DNA of 64,000 nucleotides from positions 62,001 to 126,000 of the forward strand of contig NZ_LGEC01000065.1 of assembly GCF_001279585.1 (NCBI RefSeq), read 5' to 3'. Shown in pieces: positions 1 to 7,850 of this stretch. Each line of letters begins with the position of its first letter. Within the stretch, counting starts at the first letter, position 1. The notes beneath the pieces are model-generated. The model searched no databases and was not told the DNA's origin. It saw nothing but the letters and a program-made list of their open reading frames with translations. The position numbers and the translations under genes are program-made. The DNA is from Nocardiopsis sp. NRRL B-16309. Lineage in GTDB: Bacteria > Actinomycetota > Actinomycetes > Streptosporangiales > Streptosporangiaceae.

Positions 1-548
1 AGGAGGCCGTCGAGCGCGCGGCCGCGGTCGTCGCCGAGAACCGGCCCGACCTCAGCGCGGCGGAGCAGGCGGAGATCGCCTACGACGTCGGCATCGGCGC
101 GGTCAAGTACGCGGACCTGTCGGTCTCGCACGACACCGAGTACACCTTCGACTTCGACCGCATGCTGGCGCTGACCGGCAACACCGGCCCGTACCTGCAG
201 TACGCGCAGGCCCGGATCCGCTCCATCTTCCGCAAGGGCGGGGTGGACGCCGACTCGGCACGCGGGGAGATCACCGTCGCCGAGGCCGCCGAGCGCGACC
301 TCGCGCTCAAGCTGCTCGGCTTCGGCGGGGTCGTGGCGCAGGTCGGCGACCTTCTCCAGCCGCACCGGCTGTCGGCGTACCTGTTCGAGCTGGCACAGGC
401 GCTCACCACGTTCTACGAGCACTGCCCGGTGCTCACCGCGCCCACCGAGGCCGAGCGCGAGTCGCGGCTGGCGCTGATCGCGGTGGCGCTGCGCGTGCTG
501 GTGCAGGGCCTGGACCTGCTGGGGGTCAACGCACCCGAGCACATGTAG
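1..548 (+). CDS. argS: Arginyl-tRNA synthetase, C-terminal part (5' truncated by window)
   Basis: This is the last 181 codons of arginyl-tRNA synthetase, which charges tRNA-Arg with arginine in the cytoplasm. The first complete codon is at base 3. The visible segment reads through VKYADLS and the TGNTGPYLQYAQARI block typical of class I ArgRS after the KMSKS loop. It ends in the helical anticodon-binding domain, with the family C-terminus LGVNAPEHM. The N-terminal catalytic half, with HIGH and KMSKS, lies outside the window, so intactness cannot be judged. A strong hairpin follows the stop codon. Confidence 0.95.
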   Translation, partial: EAVERAAAVVAENRPDLSAAEQAEIAYDVGIGAVKYADLSVSHDTEYTFDFDRMLALTGNTGPYLQYAQARIRSIFRKGGVDADSARGEITVAEAAERDLALKLLGFGGVVAQVGDLLQPHRLSAYLFELAQALTTFYEHCPVLTAPTEAERESRLALIAVALRVLVQGLDLLGVNAPEHM

Positions 549-586
549 CCGCGCGCGGGCCGTCCGGCCCGTCGTCCGACCACGCA

Positions 587-618
587 AGGAGGGGCCGTCC
601 GTCAGGGCGGCCCCTCTT
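587..618 (+). terminator. Hairpin terminator after argS
   Basis: A perfect 9-bp stem (GAGGGGCCG at 589-597 pairing with 608-616) with a 10-nt loop and a following TT lies 40 nt after the argS stop. The position and strength fit a factor-independent or hairpin-only actinobacterial terminator. Confidence 0.75.
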
Positions 619-951
619 CGTGTGCCCGGTGGGCGGGGAGCGCTGGGGCGCCGACAAGGGCACGGCGGGCCCCGGCACGGGCCGGACGGGCACACGTGCG
701 CGCAGGAGCTCCGACCTGGCCGGATCCGGCCGCCGACCGGTGTGGGAGAGAACTCACAGCCAGCCCGAGGCATCTCCCAACAGGGGTTTCACGCCCGTGT
801 GCGGTCGGATCCGGGCCATGGGGAACGCGAACGCGGGGACCGAGTCGAAGATCTCGTGATCGCGGCCCCGGGAACCTGGCGCTCCGGTGGGGCGTCCGAC
901 CTAAGGTGTGTGGACAAAAGCCACAGACACGACATAAGGGAGAAAACGGAT
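619..951. other. Non-coding gap upstream of the YceI gene
   Basis: About 330 bases without a supportable gene. The open frames crossing it are GC-rich shadows. The only regulatory hint is a TAnnnT -10-like hexamer TAAGGT at 902-907, 45 nt before the YceI start. No convincing -35 was seen. Confidence 0.4.
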
Positions 952-1560
952 ATGACGTCAGCTCCTCCCGAGGTGGGACCCAGGCCGGGGGTCTGGCACC
1001 TGGACCCGCTTCACTCCAGCCTGATCTTCGTCGCCCACTACCTGCGCTACGGCCGGGTCCAGGGCACGTTCGGCCGCGCCGAGGGCCAGGTCGTCGTCGC
1101 CCAGAACCCCGCCGCGTCCAGCGTGGAGGTGACGCTGGAGGCCGGGAGCATCAACACCGGGGTCGGCGCCCGCGACGCCCATCTGCGCTCCGCCGACTTC
1201 CTGGACGTCGACCACCACCCGGAGATCCACTTCGTGTCCACTGGCTTCGAGGAGAGCCGACGCGGCCGGTTCGCCTTCCGGCTGAACGGGGACCTGACCA
1301 TCCACGGCACCACGGTCCCGGTCACCCTGAACGCCCAGTGGGTCGGCGAGTCCCCCGACTACGTGTCCCCGGAGGACACCTACGGGCACTTCTTCTCGGC
1401 GACCACGCGGATCAGCCTCTCCGACTTCGGGGTGGGGCTCGGCAGCGAGCTTCCCTGGGGCGGCACACTCGTCGGCGAGCACGTCGACATCGTCCTGGAG
1501 GTCCGCCTCCAGAACCAGGACCCGGCCCCGTTCCTGAAGCAGATCGGGCACGCTCCCTGA
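952..1560 (+). CDS. YceI family protein
   Basis: A 202-residue YceI-like lipocalin-fold protein. Family members bind polyisoprenoids or other amphiphiles, and some respond to stress or acid. The sequence opens with the family pattern GVWHLDPLHSSLIFVAHYLRY and continues with INTGVGARDAHLRSADFLDV, then a WGG near the C-terminus. No signal peptide is visible, so a cytoplasmic location is likely, as for most actinobacterial YceI proteins. The ATG at 952 is chosen because AAGGGAG lies about 10 nt upstream; a longer open frame starting at 622 runs through non-coding sequence. It stands alone between argS and a propeller-like gene. The ligand cannot be inferred. Confidence 0.9.
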   Translation: MTSAPPEVGPRPGVWHLDPLHSSLIFVAHYLRYGRVQGTFGRAEGQVVVAQNPAASSVEVTLEAGSINTGVGARDAHLRSADFLDVDHHPEIHFVSTGFEESRRGRFAFRLNGDLTIHGTTVPVTLNAQWVGESPDYVSPEDTYGHFFSATTRISLSDFGVGLGSELPWGGTLVGEHVDIVLEVRLQNQDPAPFLKQIGHAP

Positions 1561-1580
1561 CGGACGCGCCCGCGAGGCGA

Positions 1581-1601
1581 TCGTGCCGCCGCCCGGCACG
1601 A
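1581..1601 (+). terminator. Possible hairpin terminator after the YceI gene
   Basis: A 7-bp perfect stem (TCGTGCC at 1581-1587, GGCACGA at 1595-1601, 7-nt loop) begins 21 nt after the stop. There is no T-tract, so the call rests on position and stem only. Confidence 0.45.
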
Positions 1602-1967
1602 CCGGTGCCCTCGCCCGCCGCTCCGCGCTCCCCCACCACATGATCGCCGCTCGTACGGCGCCCCGCCCCCTGCCCGCGAGCCATCACCGCGGGCACTCGG
1701 ACGCACACCTTCCGTTGTCGCCCCGTGGTCGCTCCGATCGCCCCGGTCGCCCCGGTCGCGACCACTCCCGTGGTCGTCCTGGCGGCTGACCCGCGCTCGC
1801 TCCCGTGGCACCACCGCCGCCCTGGTCGCGGCCGATCCCGTCGTGGCTTCGCCCTCGCCCCGACCTTCTTCGCGAGGGGCGCCCGTCACCGGCACCCGCT
1901 ACCGTGGCCGCATTCCCGCTGCTCGGCCCGTTCGACCATGCGTCCCACCGACCCCACGGAGAACCCC
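1602..1967. other. Gap before the propeller-like gene
   Basis: About 370 bases of very GC-rich sequence with short direct repeats (CGCCCCGGT units near 1738-1757) and inverted GTGGTCG/CGACCAC motifs. No gene is supported. A GGAG at 1958-1961 serves as ribosome binding site for the next gene. Confidence 0.4.
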
Positions 1968-2942
1968 ATGCGCGTTCTGGCCTCGTTCTCGGCCACCGAT
2001 ATCCTCGCCCACGCCTTCACGTCACCCGCCCGCGACGGTGCGGCCGTCCCCGATCCGGCGGCCCGGTTCCCCCTCGGCGAGGAGCCCCAGCGCGTGGCGG
2101 TCGCGTCCGGCCTGGACCGCGCCGCCTACACCACCGACCACGACCTGGTCGGCGTCGACGCCGACGGCACGGTCGCCTGGCGGCTCTCCCTCGACGCGCC
2201 GCCCGCGTCCGAGCACTACATGTCGGGCCGGTCCTCGATCGCCTTCTCCGCCGACGGGTCGCTGCTCTGGCTCTACCGCCCCGACCTGGCCTGGCACGGC
2301 CCAGGCCGGACCGACAGCCTGCACGCCGTCGACGCGGCCACCGGCGAGGTCCTGGCCGGCGCCCGGCTCCGCAGCATCGGCCACGGAGCCGAGGTCCGGC
2401 CCCACCCGGACCACGGACACGTGCTGGTCGGCGTGGGCGAGGGGCAGGACGGCGGCGCGACGTTCCACGCCCGCCTCGACGGCGACGCGCTGGTCGTGAC
2501 CCCGTACCCCCTCACCGGCTACTTCCAGGACCTCTCCCCCGACGGCCGGATGTTCTCCGTCAGCGACCACGACGAGGTCACGTTCCACGCCTTCCCGAGC
2601 GGCGAGCCGGTCTCCCGGGTCGGCGTCGGCGCGTTCGGCTACGACGAGGAGCGATTCGAGACCCTGTTCGTCGGCCAGACCGGCGCCGACTTCCTCGACG
2701 AGCGCACGGCGGTCGTCGCCGTGACCGGCGAGGCCGTCGCCCCGGAGGACGGCGGCCCCTACGTCCAGGACTTCCACGAGAACCACGCCGTGGACGCGGC
2801 GACCGGCCGCGTTCTGGGCCCACTGCCCGAGCCGTCCCGGCACGCCGAGCGCCTCACCGTGCTCGGGGACGGATCCTGGACGGGCCCCGACGCCTCGGGG
2901 CGGGACACGCGCTTCACGTGGTCGGCGCCTCAGCCCGACTGA
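1968..2942 (+). CDS. Uncharacterised WD40/PQQ-like beta-propeller protein
   Basis: A 324-residue protein whose sequence keeps returning to short strand-turn repeats of propeller type: HDLVGVDADGTVAWRLSL, SIAFSADGSLLWLYRP, SLHAVDAATGEVLAGARL, QDLSPDGRMFSVSDHDEV and HAVDAATGRVLGPLP. There is no signal peptide or membrane segment, so it is probably cytoplasmic. The ATG at 1968 follows GGAG with 6-nt spacing; an in-frame ATG at 1938 lacks such a site. No catalytic motif is visible and no partner gene sits in the same direction, so function is unknown. Scaffold or ligand-binding roles would be speculation. Confidence 0.75.
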   Translation: MRVLASFSATDILAHAFTSPARDGAAVPDPAARFPLGEEPQRVAVASGLDRAAYTTDHDLVGVDADGTVAWRLSLDAPPASEHYMSGRSSIAFSADGSLLWLYRPDLAWHGPGRTDSLHAVDAATGEVLAGARLRSIGHGAEVRPHPDHGHVLVGVGEGQDGGATFHARLDGDALVVTPYPLTGYFQDLSPDGRMFSVSDHDEVTFHAFPSGEPVSRVGVGAFGYDEERFETLFVGQTGADFLDERTAVVAVTGEAVAPEDGGPYVQDFHENHAVDAATGRVLGPLPEPSRHAERLTVLGDGSWTGPDASGRDTRFTWSAPQPD

Positions 2943-3047
2943 CGTTCGTTCGCCGTTCCGCCGCACTGGCCGGACACCCCGGCGCCCGGTGCCCCTGCTC
3001 CGGCTCCGGCTCCGCCCGCTCCAGAAGAACCCGCCGGTGTCCTTCCT

Positions 3048-3154
3048 CCGACCTGTTCAGGCGAGTCTTCGAGCACAGGGGCGAGCATCCGCAAGAACCC
3101 GCCGACGCCCCCGACCTGTGCGGGCGACCCTTCGAGAACAGGGGCGAGCATCCG
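3048..3154. repeat. Two 44-bp direct repeats, 63-bp period
   Basis: Copies at 3048-3091 and 3111-3154 share CCGACCTGT at the start and GGGCGAGCATCCG at the end, with a few mismatches between. The AAGAACCCGCCG that follows copy 1 also occurs upstream near 3025. The array lies in the convergent gap between the propeller gene and rbsK, just outside the rbsK terminator. Confidence 0.65.
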
Positions 3155-3165
3155 TGGAACACGCG

Positions 3166-3196
3166 GAGGGCCCGGCCGCGCGGCGGCCGGGCCCTC
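3166..3196 (-). terminator. Strong hairpin terminator for xthA-rbsK
   Basis: A perfect 14-bp stem (3166-3179 with 3183-3196) with a 3-nt loop starts 14 nt beyond the rbsK stop. It lies between convergent genes and may work in both directions. Confidence 0.75.
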
Positions 3197-3210
3197 ACCT
3201 GCTCGTCGGT

Positions 3211-4131
3211 TCAGTCGTCAACGGGTCCGTCGGCGGCGACGTAGGCGGCGATCTCCGCCCGGGTCGGGATGGACGAGGCGGCCCCGTGCCGCTGGACCGA
3301 CAGCGCGGCGGCGGCCGCGGCGAAGCGCATCGCGTCCTCGGGGGTGTTCCCCTCGGCCCGGGCCACGGCGAACGCGCCGCAGTAGGTGTCACCGGCGGCG
3401 GTGGTGTCCACGGCCTCGACCCTGCGCGCGGGCACGTGCACCGGCTTCGCTCCCCGGCGGCCGTGCAGCGCACCCGCCTCTCCCATGGTCAGCAGCACCT
3501 CGGGCACCAGCTCGACCAGGGCCTCCAGGGCCGCGTGGGGGTCGGTGAGCCCGGTGATCGCGGCGGCCTCGTGCTCGTTGGGCACCAGCACGTCCACCGA
3601 CTCCAGCAGCTCGGCCGGAAGCTCCCGGGCGGGCGCGGGCGTCAGGTACACGGGCACGCCCAGTCGCCGCCCGGTCCGCGCGGCGTCGACCACGGCCTCC
3701 ATCGGCAGCTCCAGCTGGAGCAGCAGGGCGTCGCGGGCGCCGATGACCGCGGCGTCGCCCGCGGCCGTCGCGGTGACCGTGCCGTTGGCGCCGGGCACGA
3801 CGATGATGGAGTTGCCGCCACCGCCGTCCACGACGATGTGCGCCACCCCGGACGCGCCCGGGGCCGTACGCAGGCCGGACACGTCGATGTCGCAGTCCAC
3901 GAGGTTGGCGCGCAGCTCCTCGCCGAAGGAGTCGTCGCCCACCGCCCCGAGGAAGGCGGTCTCGGCGCCGGCGCGCGCGGCCGCGACCGCCTGGTTGGCG
4001 CCCTTGCCGCCGGGCACCTGGCGGAACGCCGTGCCGGTGACGGTCTCACCGCTGGAGGGCACCCGGTCGACGTAGGCGACCAGGTCCATGTTCACACTGC
4101 CGAAGACGGCGATCCGGGGTGCGCGGCTCAC
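3211..4131 (-). CDS. rbsK: Ribokinase
   Basis: A 306-residue PfkB-family kinase that phosphorylates D-ribose to ribose 5-phosphate in the cytoplasm. Both family signatures are present: the N-terminal GGKGANQAVAAARAG block and the C-terminal DTTAAGDTYCGAFAVA block with the catalytic Asp and anion-hole GAGD-like turn. The start IAVFGSVNMDLV is typical of RbsK. The GTG at 4131 is chosen because it overlaps the xthA stop by four bases (GTGA), implying translational coupling. The longer open frame to 4614 reads through xthA in another frame. No ribose transporter is nearby, so another PfkB sugar substrate is possible. Confidence 0.88.
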   Translation of the reverse strand: MSRAPRIAVFGSVNMDLVAYVDRVPSSGETVTGTAFRQVPGGKGANQAVAAARAGAETAFLGAVGDDSFGEELRANLVDCDIDVSGLRTAPGASGVAHIVVDGGGGNSIIVVPGANGTVTATAAGDAAVIGARDALLLQLELPMEAVVDAARTGRRLGVPVYLTPAPARELPAELLESVDVLVPNEHEAAAITGLTDPHAALEALVELVPEVLLTMGEAGALHGRRGAKPVHVPARRVEAVDTTAAGDTYCGAFAVARAEGNTPEDAMRFAAAAAALSVQRHGAASSIPTRAEIAAYVAADGPVDD

Positions 4132-4931
4132 GCGTCGGCCTCCCCGTCCAGTTCGACGATGACCGGGGCGTGGTCGGAGGCGCCCTTGCCCTTGCGCTCC
4201 TCGCGGTCGATCCGGGCGCCGGTCACGCGCTCGCTCAGGGCCGGGGAGGCGAGGACGAAGTCGATGCGCATGCCCTTGCGCTTGGGGAAGGACAGGGCCT
4301 TGTAGTCCCAGTAGGTGTACACGCCCGGACCGGGGGTGTACTGGCGCACCACCTCGGCGAACCCGGCGTCGACCAGCTTGGTGAACGCGGCGCGCTCGGG
4401 CCCGGTGACGTGGGTCTTGCCGTCGAACTCGGCCATGTCCCACACGTCCGTGTCCTCGGGGGCGATGTTGAAGTCCCCGACGTAGGCGATCTGCGCCCGC
4501 GGGTCCTCCGCCAGCCGGGCCGCGCCCGCCTCCCGCAGCGCCTCCAGCCAGCGCAGCTTGTACGCGTAGTGCGGGTGGTCGATCTCGCGGCCGTTGGGCA
4601 CGTACAGGCTCCACACCTGGACGCCCGCGCAGGTGGCGCCGACGGCGCGCGCCTCGACCTCCTCCGGCTCACCGTAGCCGGGCTGGCCGGGGAACCCGAC
4701 CTGTACGTCGTCGAGGCCGACCCGGGAGGCGATCGCGACCCCGTTCCACTGGGAGAGCCCGTGGTGGGCCACCTCGTAGCCGCGGTCGGTGAAGACGGAG
4801 GCGGGGAACTGGTCGTCGCGGCACTTCGTCTCCTGGATGGCCAGGACGTCGACGTCGCTCCGGTCCAGCCAGGCGCCGATCCGCTCGGTCCTCGCCCGGG
4901 CACTGTTCACATTCCATGTCGCGATACGCAC
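4128..4931 (-). CDS. xthA: Exodeoxyribonuclease III (AP endonuclease)
   Basis: A 267-residue exonuclease III of the EEP superfamily, which cleaves DNA 5' of abasic sites and degrades from 3' ends during base-excision repair. The catalytic landmarks are all present: WNVNS near the N-terminus, IQETKC (metal-binding Glu), LYVPNGR, GDFNIAP, KGMRIDFVL and the C-terminal SDHAPV with the catalytic His. The length matches the family. The GTG start at 4931 lacks a Shine-Dalgarno sequence but sits 6 nt after a TAGGCT hexamer, suggesting a leaderless mRNA. It is the first gene of a coupled pair with rbsK. Confidence 0.95.
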   Translation of the reverse strand: MRIATWNVNSARARTERIGAWLDRSDVDVLAIQETKCRDDQFPASVFTDRGYEVAHHGLSQWNGVAIASRVGLDDVQVGFPGQPGYGEPEEVEARAVGATCAGVQVWSLYVPNGREIDHPHYAYKLRWLEALREAGAARLAEDPRAQIAYVGDFNIAPEDTDVWDMAEFDGKTHVTGPERAAFTKLVDAGFAEVVRQYTPGPGVYTYWDYKALSFPKRKGMRIDFVLASPALSERVTGARIDREERKGKGASDHAPVIVELDGEADA

Positions 4932-4937
4932 ATCAGA

Positions 4938-4943
4938 AGCCTA
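4938..4943 (-). promoter_or_regulatory. Candidate leaderless -10 (TAGGCT) for xthA
   Basis: A TAnnnT hexamer ends 6 nt before the GTG of xthA, so transcription would begin at the start codon. The same arrangement recurs at several other genes in the window. No clear -35 was identified. Confidence 0.5.
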
Positions 4944-5802
4944 GGCCACCACGCCGACACACCGCCCCCGCGCCGGGCCCTGTCCCCCACCTGGGCGGTG
5001 TCGAAATCGAGCGAGCCCGCTCACGGAGACCTCCGAGGGGTCGAACGCGCACACGTCGCCCCACGGAGCGCCTGGGGGTGGAAGGTGAGCGATCCCGTCC
5101 GCCGGTACCACCGAGGGGTTGATCCGGGCCGAAGCAAGCACTGCGAGGGCACCGACGGGTCCTGGAGGGCCCGGAGGTGCACCCCAGGAGATGGACGGTG
5201 AGCGATCCTGCTCGCCGGTACCACCGGGGGGTTGGTCGGGCCGAAGCGAGGAACGAGCAGAGGCCCGAAGCAAGCACGGCGAGGGCGCCGAGCGGTCCTG
5301 AGGAGCCTGGAGGCCCGCCCCAGCGGGTTGAAGGTAAGCGGGCGTGCCTGCCCCGACCCGAGGGGGTTGGAGGTGAGCCGTTCAGGTGGCGGGACCACAG
5401 GGGGGTTGGTCGGGCCAAAGCGAGGAACGAGCGGAGGCCCAAAGAAAGCACAGGTGCGAGGGGCGCGCTGGTGCCTGCAGGAGGAGCCAAGCCGGAGCGA
5501 GGAACGAGCGCAGGCGCAGGCGACGACGAAGGCCCCAGCGTGAAGCGCCCCGAGTACGCCCCGGTGCGGCCGTCCTCCGCACCGGGGCGTCGCGACTACC
5601 CAGCGCAATCCGAGGGATTCCGTCGCTCAGGAACTAGGACGGCCCACCACTCCCGGTGGTTCGCATCGGGCCAAAGGTTTTTCTCTACAGACGTCGTCGG
5701 TCGTGCTCCAGGGCCCGAGGCCACGCGTCAGCCGCGGTACCGACGGGTAGGGCTGTGATGCAGACCACAGTGTGACACCCCCGCCAGTGAGGTGAGCGAC
5801 CC
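4944..5802. repeat. Non-coding repeat island
   Basis: About 860 bases between divergent xthA and an acyl-CoA dehydrogenase, built from degenerate copies of one unit of roughly 100 bp. Units begin near 5084, 5197 and 5372 with GGTGAGC, pass through ACCACnGGGGGGTTGG and GGGCCGAAGC, and carry the core GCGAGGAACGAGC (5246-5258, 5420-5432, 5497-5509). Open frames here give low-complexity Arg/Gly/Pro peptides that change frame between copies, so I do not call a gene. The island ends in a perfect hairpin at 5556-5590. Confidence 0.7.
5556..5590. terminator. Perfect 14-bp hairpin closing the repeat island
   Basis: Bases 5556-5569 pair perfectly with 5577-5590 around a 7-nt loop. The strength is that of a terminator, but no gene ends nearby on either strand. 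It may insulate the acyl-CoA dehydrogenase from transcription entering through the repeats, or end an unrecognised transcript. Confidence 0.6.
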
Positions 5803-7749
5803 ATGTCGACCGTCGAACCCGATGCCCCGACCCCCGCCGAGCCCGAGGTCGACGAACGGCGTGCCCGCGCCGTCGCCGAACAGGCCCGGGAGAGCACCTG
5901 GGAGCTGCCCAGCTTCGCCAAGGAACTCTTCCTGGGCCGACTGCGCCTCGACCTGATCCATCCCCTGACCGTCCCCGACGAGGCCGCCGACCGCGACGGC
6001 GAGGCCTTCCTGGCCCGCCTGCGCGACTTCTGCGAGGGCATCGACTCCCAGCGCATCGAGCGCGAGGAGCGCATCCCCGACGAGGTCGTGCGCGGCCTGC
6101 GCGAGCTGGGCGCCTTCGGAATGAAGATCCCCGCCGAGTACGGCGGCCTCGGGCTCAGCCAGCTCCACTACAACCGCGCGCTCACGCTGATCGGGTCGGC
6201 CTCACCCGCGATCGCCGCCCTGCTCTCGGCCCACCAGTCGATCGGGGTGCCCCAGCCCGTCGCCATGTTCGGGACGCAGGCCCAGAAGCAGGCGTTCCTG
6301 CCGCGCTGCGCCCGCGACGACATCAGCGCGTTCCTGCTCACCGAACCGGACGTGGGCAGCGACCCGGCCCGGCTGCGCACCACCGCCACGCCCACCGAGG
6401 ACGGTTCGGCCTACGTCCTGGACGGCGTCAAGCTCTGGACCACCAACGGGGTCGTCGCCGACCTGCTCGTGGTCATGGCGCGGGTGCCCGAGAGCCCCGG
6501 CCACCGGGGCGGCATCACGGCGTTCGTCGTGGAGGGAGACTCCCCCGGCATCACCGTGGAGCACCGGAACCGCTTCATGGGCCTGCGCGGGCTGGAGAAC
6601 GGCGTCACCCGCCTGCACCAGGTGCGCGTCCCGGTCGCCAACCGGATCGGGGAGGAGGGCCGCGGACTGCGCATCGCCCTGTCCACCCTCAACACCGGCC
6701 GCCTGTCACTGCCGGCGATCTGCGTGGGCGCGGGCAAGTGGGCGACCCGGATCGCCCGCGAGTGGGCCCGCGAGCGCGTCCAGTGGGGGCGCCCGGTCGG
6801 CAAGCACGAGGAGGTGGCCAAGAAGATCGCCTCCATCGCCGCCACCACCTACGCCATGGACGCCATGGTCGAACTGGCCGGGCAGCTCGCCGACGACAAG
6901 CGCAACGACATCCGCATCGAGGCGGCCATCGCGAAGCTGTGGGCCTCCGAGCACGCCTGGCGCGTCGCCGACGACCTCGTCCAGATCCGGGGCGGCCGCG
7001 GGTTCGAGACCGCGGACTCCCTGGCCGCGCGCGGCGAGCGCGGGGTGCCCGCCGAACAGATGCTGCGCGACCTGCGGATCAACCGGATCTTCGAGGGATC
7101 CACCGAGATCATGCACCTCATGATCGCCCGTGAGGCGGTCGACGCCCACCTGTCCGTGGCCGGGGACATCATCGACCCCGAGGCCGACCGCTCCGACAAG
7201 GCGCGGGCGGTCGCCAAGGCGAGCGGCTTCTACGCGTCCTGGCTGCCCGGCCTGGTGGTCGGGCAGGGGCAGGTGCCCTCGGCGTTCGCGGAGTTCGGGC
7301 CGGTCGCCGGCCACCTGCGGTACGTGGAGCGCACCGCGCGCAAGCTCGCCCGGTCCACGTTCTACGGGATGTCGCGGTGGCAGGGCCGGATGGAGACCAA
7401 GCAGGGGTTCCTGGCCAGGATCGTCGACATCGGCGCCGAGCTGTTCGCGATGAGCGCGGTGATCGTGCGGGCCCGCCACGACGCCGACACCCGCCCCGAG
7501 CGCGGCACCACCCCGTTCGAGTTGGCCGACGCGTTCTGCCGGCAGTCGCGGCTGCGGATCGACACCCTGTTCGACGGATTGTGGTCCAACACCGACGAGA
7601 TCGACGGCAAGGTGTCGCGTCGGCTGATGGACGACTCCTACACCTGGCTGGAGGAGGGCGTGGTCGACCCCTCGCTGCCCGGACCGCTGATCGCTCCGGC
7701 CGAGCCCGGGCCGTCCAAGGCCGAGGACCAGCACCGCAGGATGGGCTGA
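5803..7749 (+). CDS. Acyl-CoA dehydrogenase, long (VLCAD/ACAD9-like) form
   Basis: A 648-residue flavoenzyme expected to introduce the alpha-beta double bond into acyl-CoA in beta-oxidation. The N-terminal, middle and C-terminal acyl-CoA dehydrogenase domains span about residues 60-460: FLLTEPDVGSDPARL is the FAD/substrate block and IRGGRGFE the C-domain signature. The catalytic base is probably E431 in RIFEGSTEIM, the position used by MCAD and VLCAD. About 180 further residues form the extra helical domain of the long VLCAD-like class. The ATG at 5803 follows GAGGTGA. It differs from the shorter dehydrogenase at 16779 in length and catalytic-residue placement. Confidence 0.9.
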   Translation: MSTVEPDAPTPAEPEVDERRARAVAEQARESTWELPSFAKELFLGRLRLDLIHPLTVPDEAADRDGEAFLARLRDFCEGIDSQRIEREERIPDEVVRGLRELGAFGMKIPAEYGGLGLSQLHYNRALTLIGSASPAIAALLSAHQSIGVPQPVAMFGTQAQKQAFLPRCARDDISAFLLTEPDVGSDPARLRTTATPTEDGSAYVLDGVKLWTTNGVVADLLVVMARVPESPGHRGGITAFVVEGDSPGITVEHRNRFMGLRGLENGVTRLHQVRVPVANRIGEEGRGLRIALSTLNTGRLSLPAICVGAGKWATRIAREWARERVQWGRPVGKHEEVAKKIASIAATTYAMDAMVELAGQLADDKRNDIRIEAAIAKLWASEHAWRVADDLVQIRGGRGFETADSLAARGERGVPAEQMLRDLRINRIFEGSTEIMHLMIAREAVDAHLSVAGDIIDPEADRSDKARAVAKASGFYASWLPGLVVGQGQVPSAFAEFGPVAGHLRYVERTARKLARSTFYGMSRWQGRMETKQGFLARIVDIGAELFAMSAVIVRARHDADTRPERGTTPFELADAFCRQSRLRIDTLFDGLWSNTDEIDGKVSRRLMDDSYTWLEEGVVDPSLPGPLIAPAEPGPSKAEDQHRRMG

Positions 7750-7838
7750 GGCACGGCCGGCCCGGGTGATGCGGCGGGTCGGGACGAGCGGCGATGAGCG
7801 GCAGGGACGGCCCGCGGCGGAGTGTCGTGGGCGGGGGC

Positions 7839-7844
7839 TACGGT
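7839..7844 (+). promoter_or_regulatory. Candidate leaderless -10 (TACGGT)
   Basis: TACGGT ends exactly 6 nt before the ATG at 7851, and no Shine-Dalgarno sequence precedes that start. This is consistent with a leaderless mRNA. Confidence 0.45.
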
Positions 7845-7850
7845 GGCGGC

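Noticed and set aside
3211..4614. 467-codon frame fusing rbsK to upstream sequence
   Set aside because: The extra N-terminal part is xthA read in the wrong frame; the GTGA overlap at 4128-4131 explains the junction.
5177..5758. Possible gene in the repeat island
   Set aside because: The peptide is low-complexity and repeated motifs occur in different frames in successive copies, as expected of non-coding repeats.
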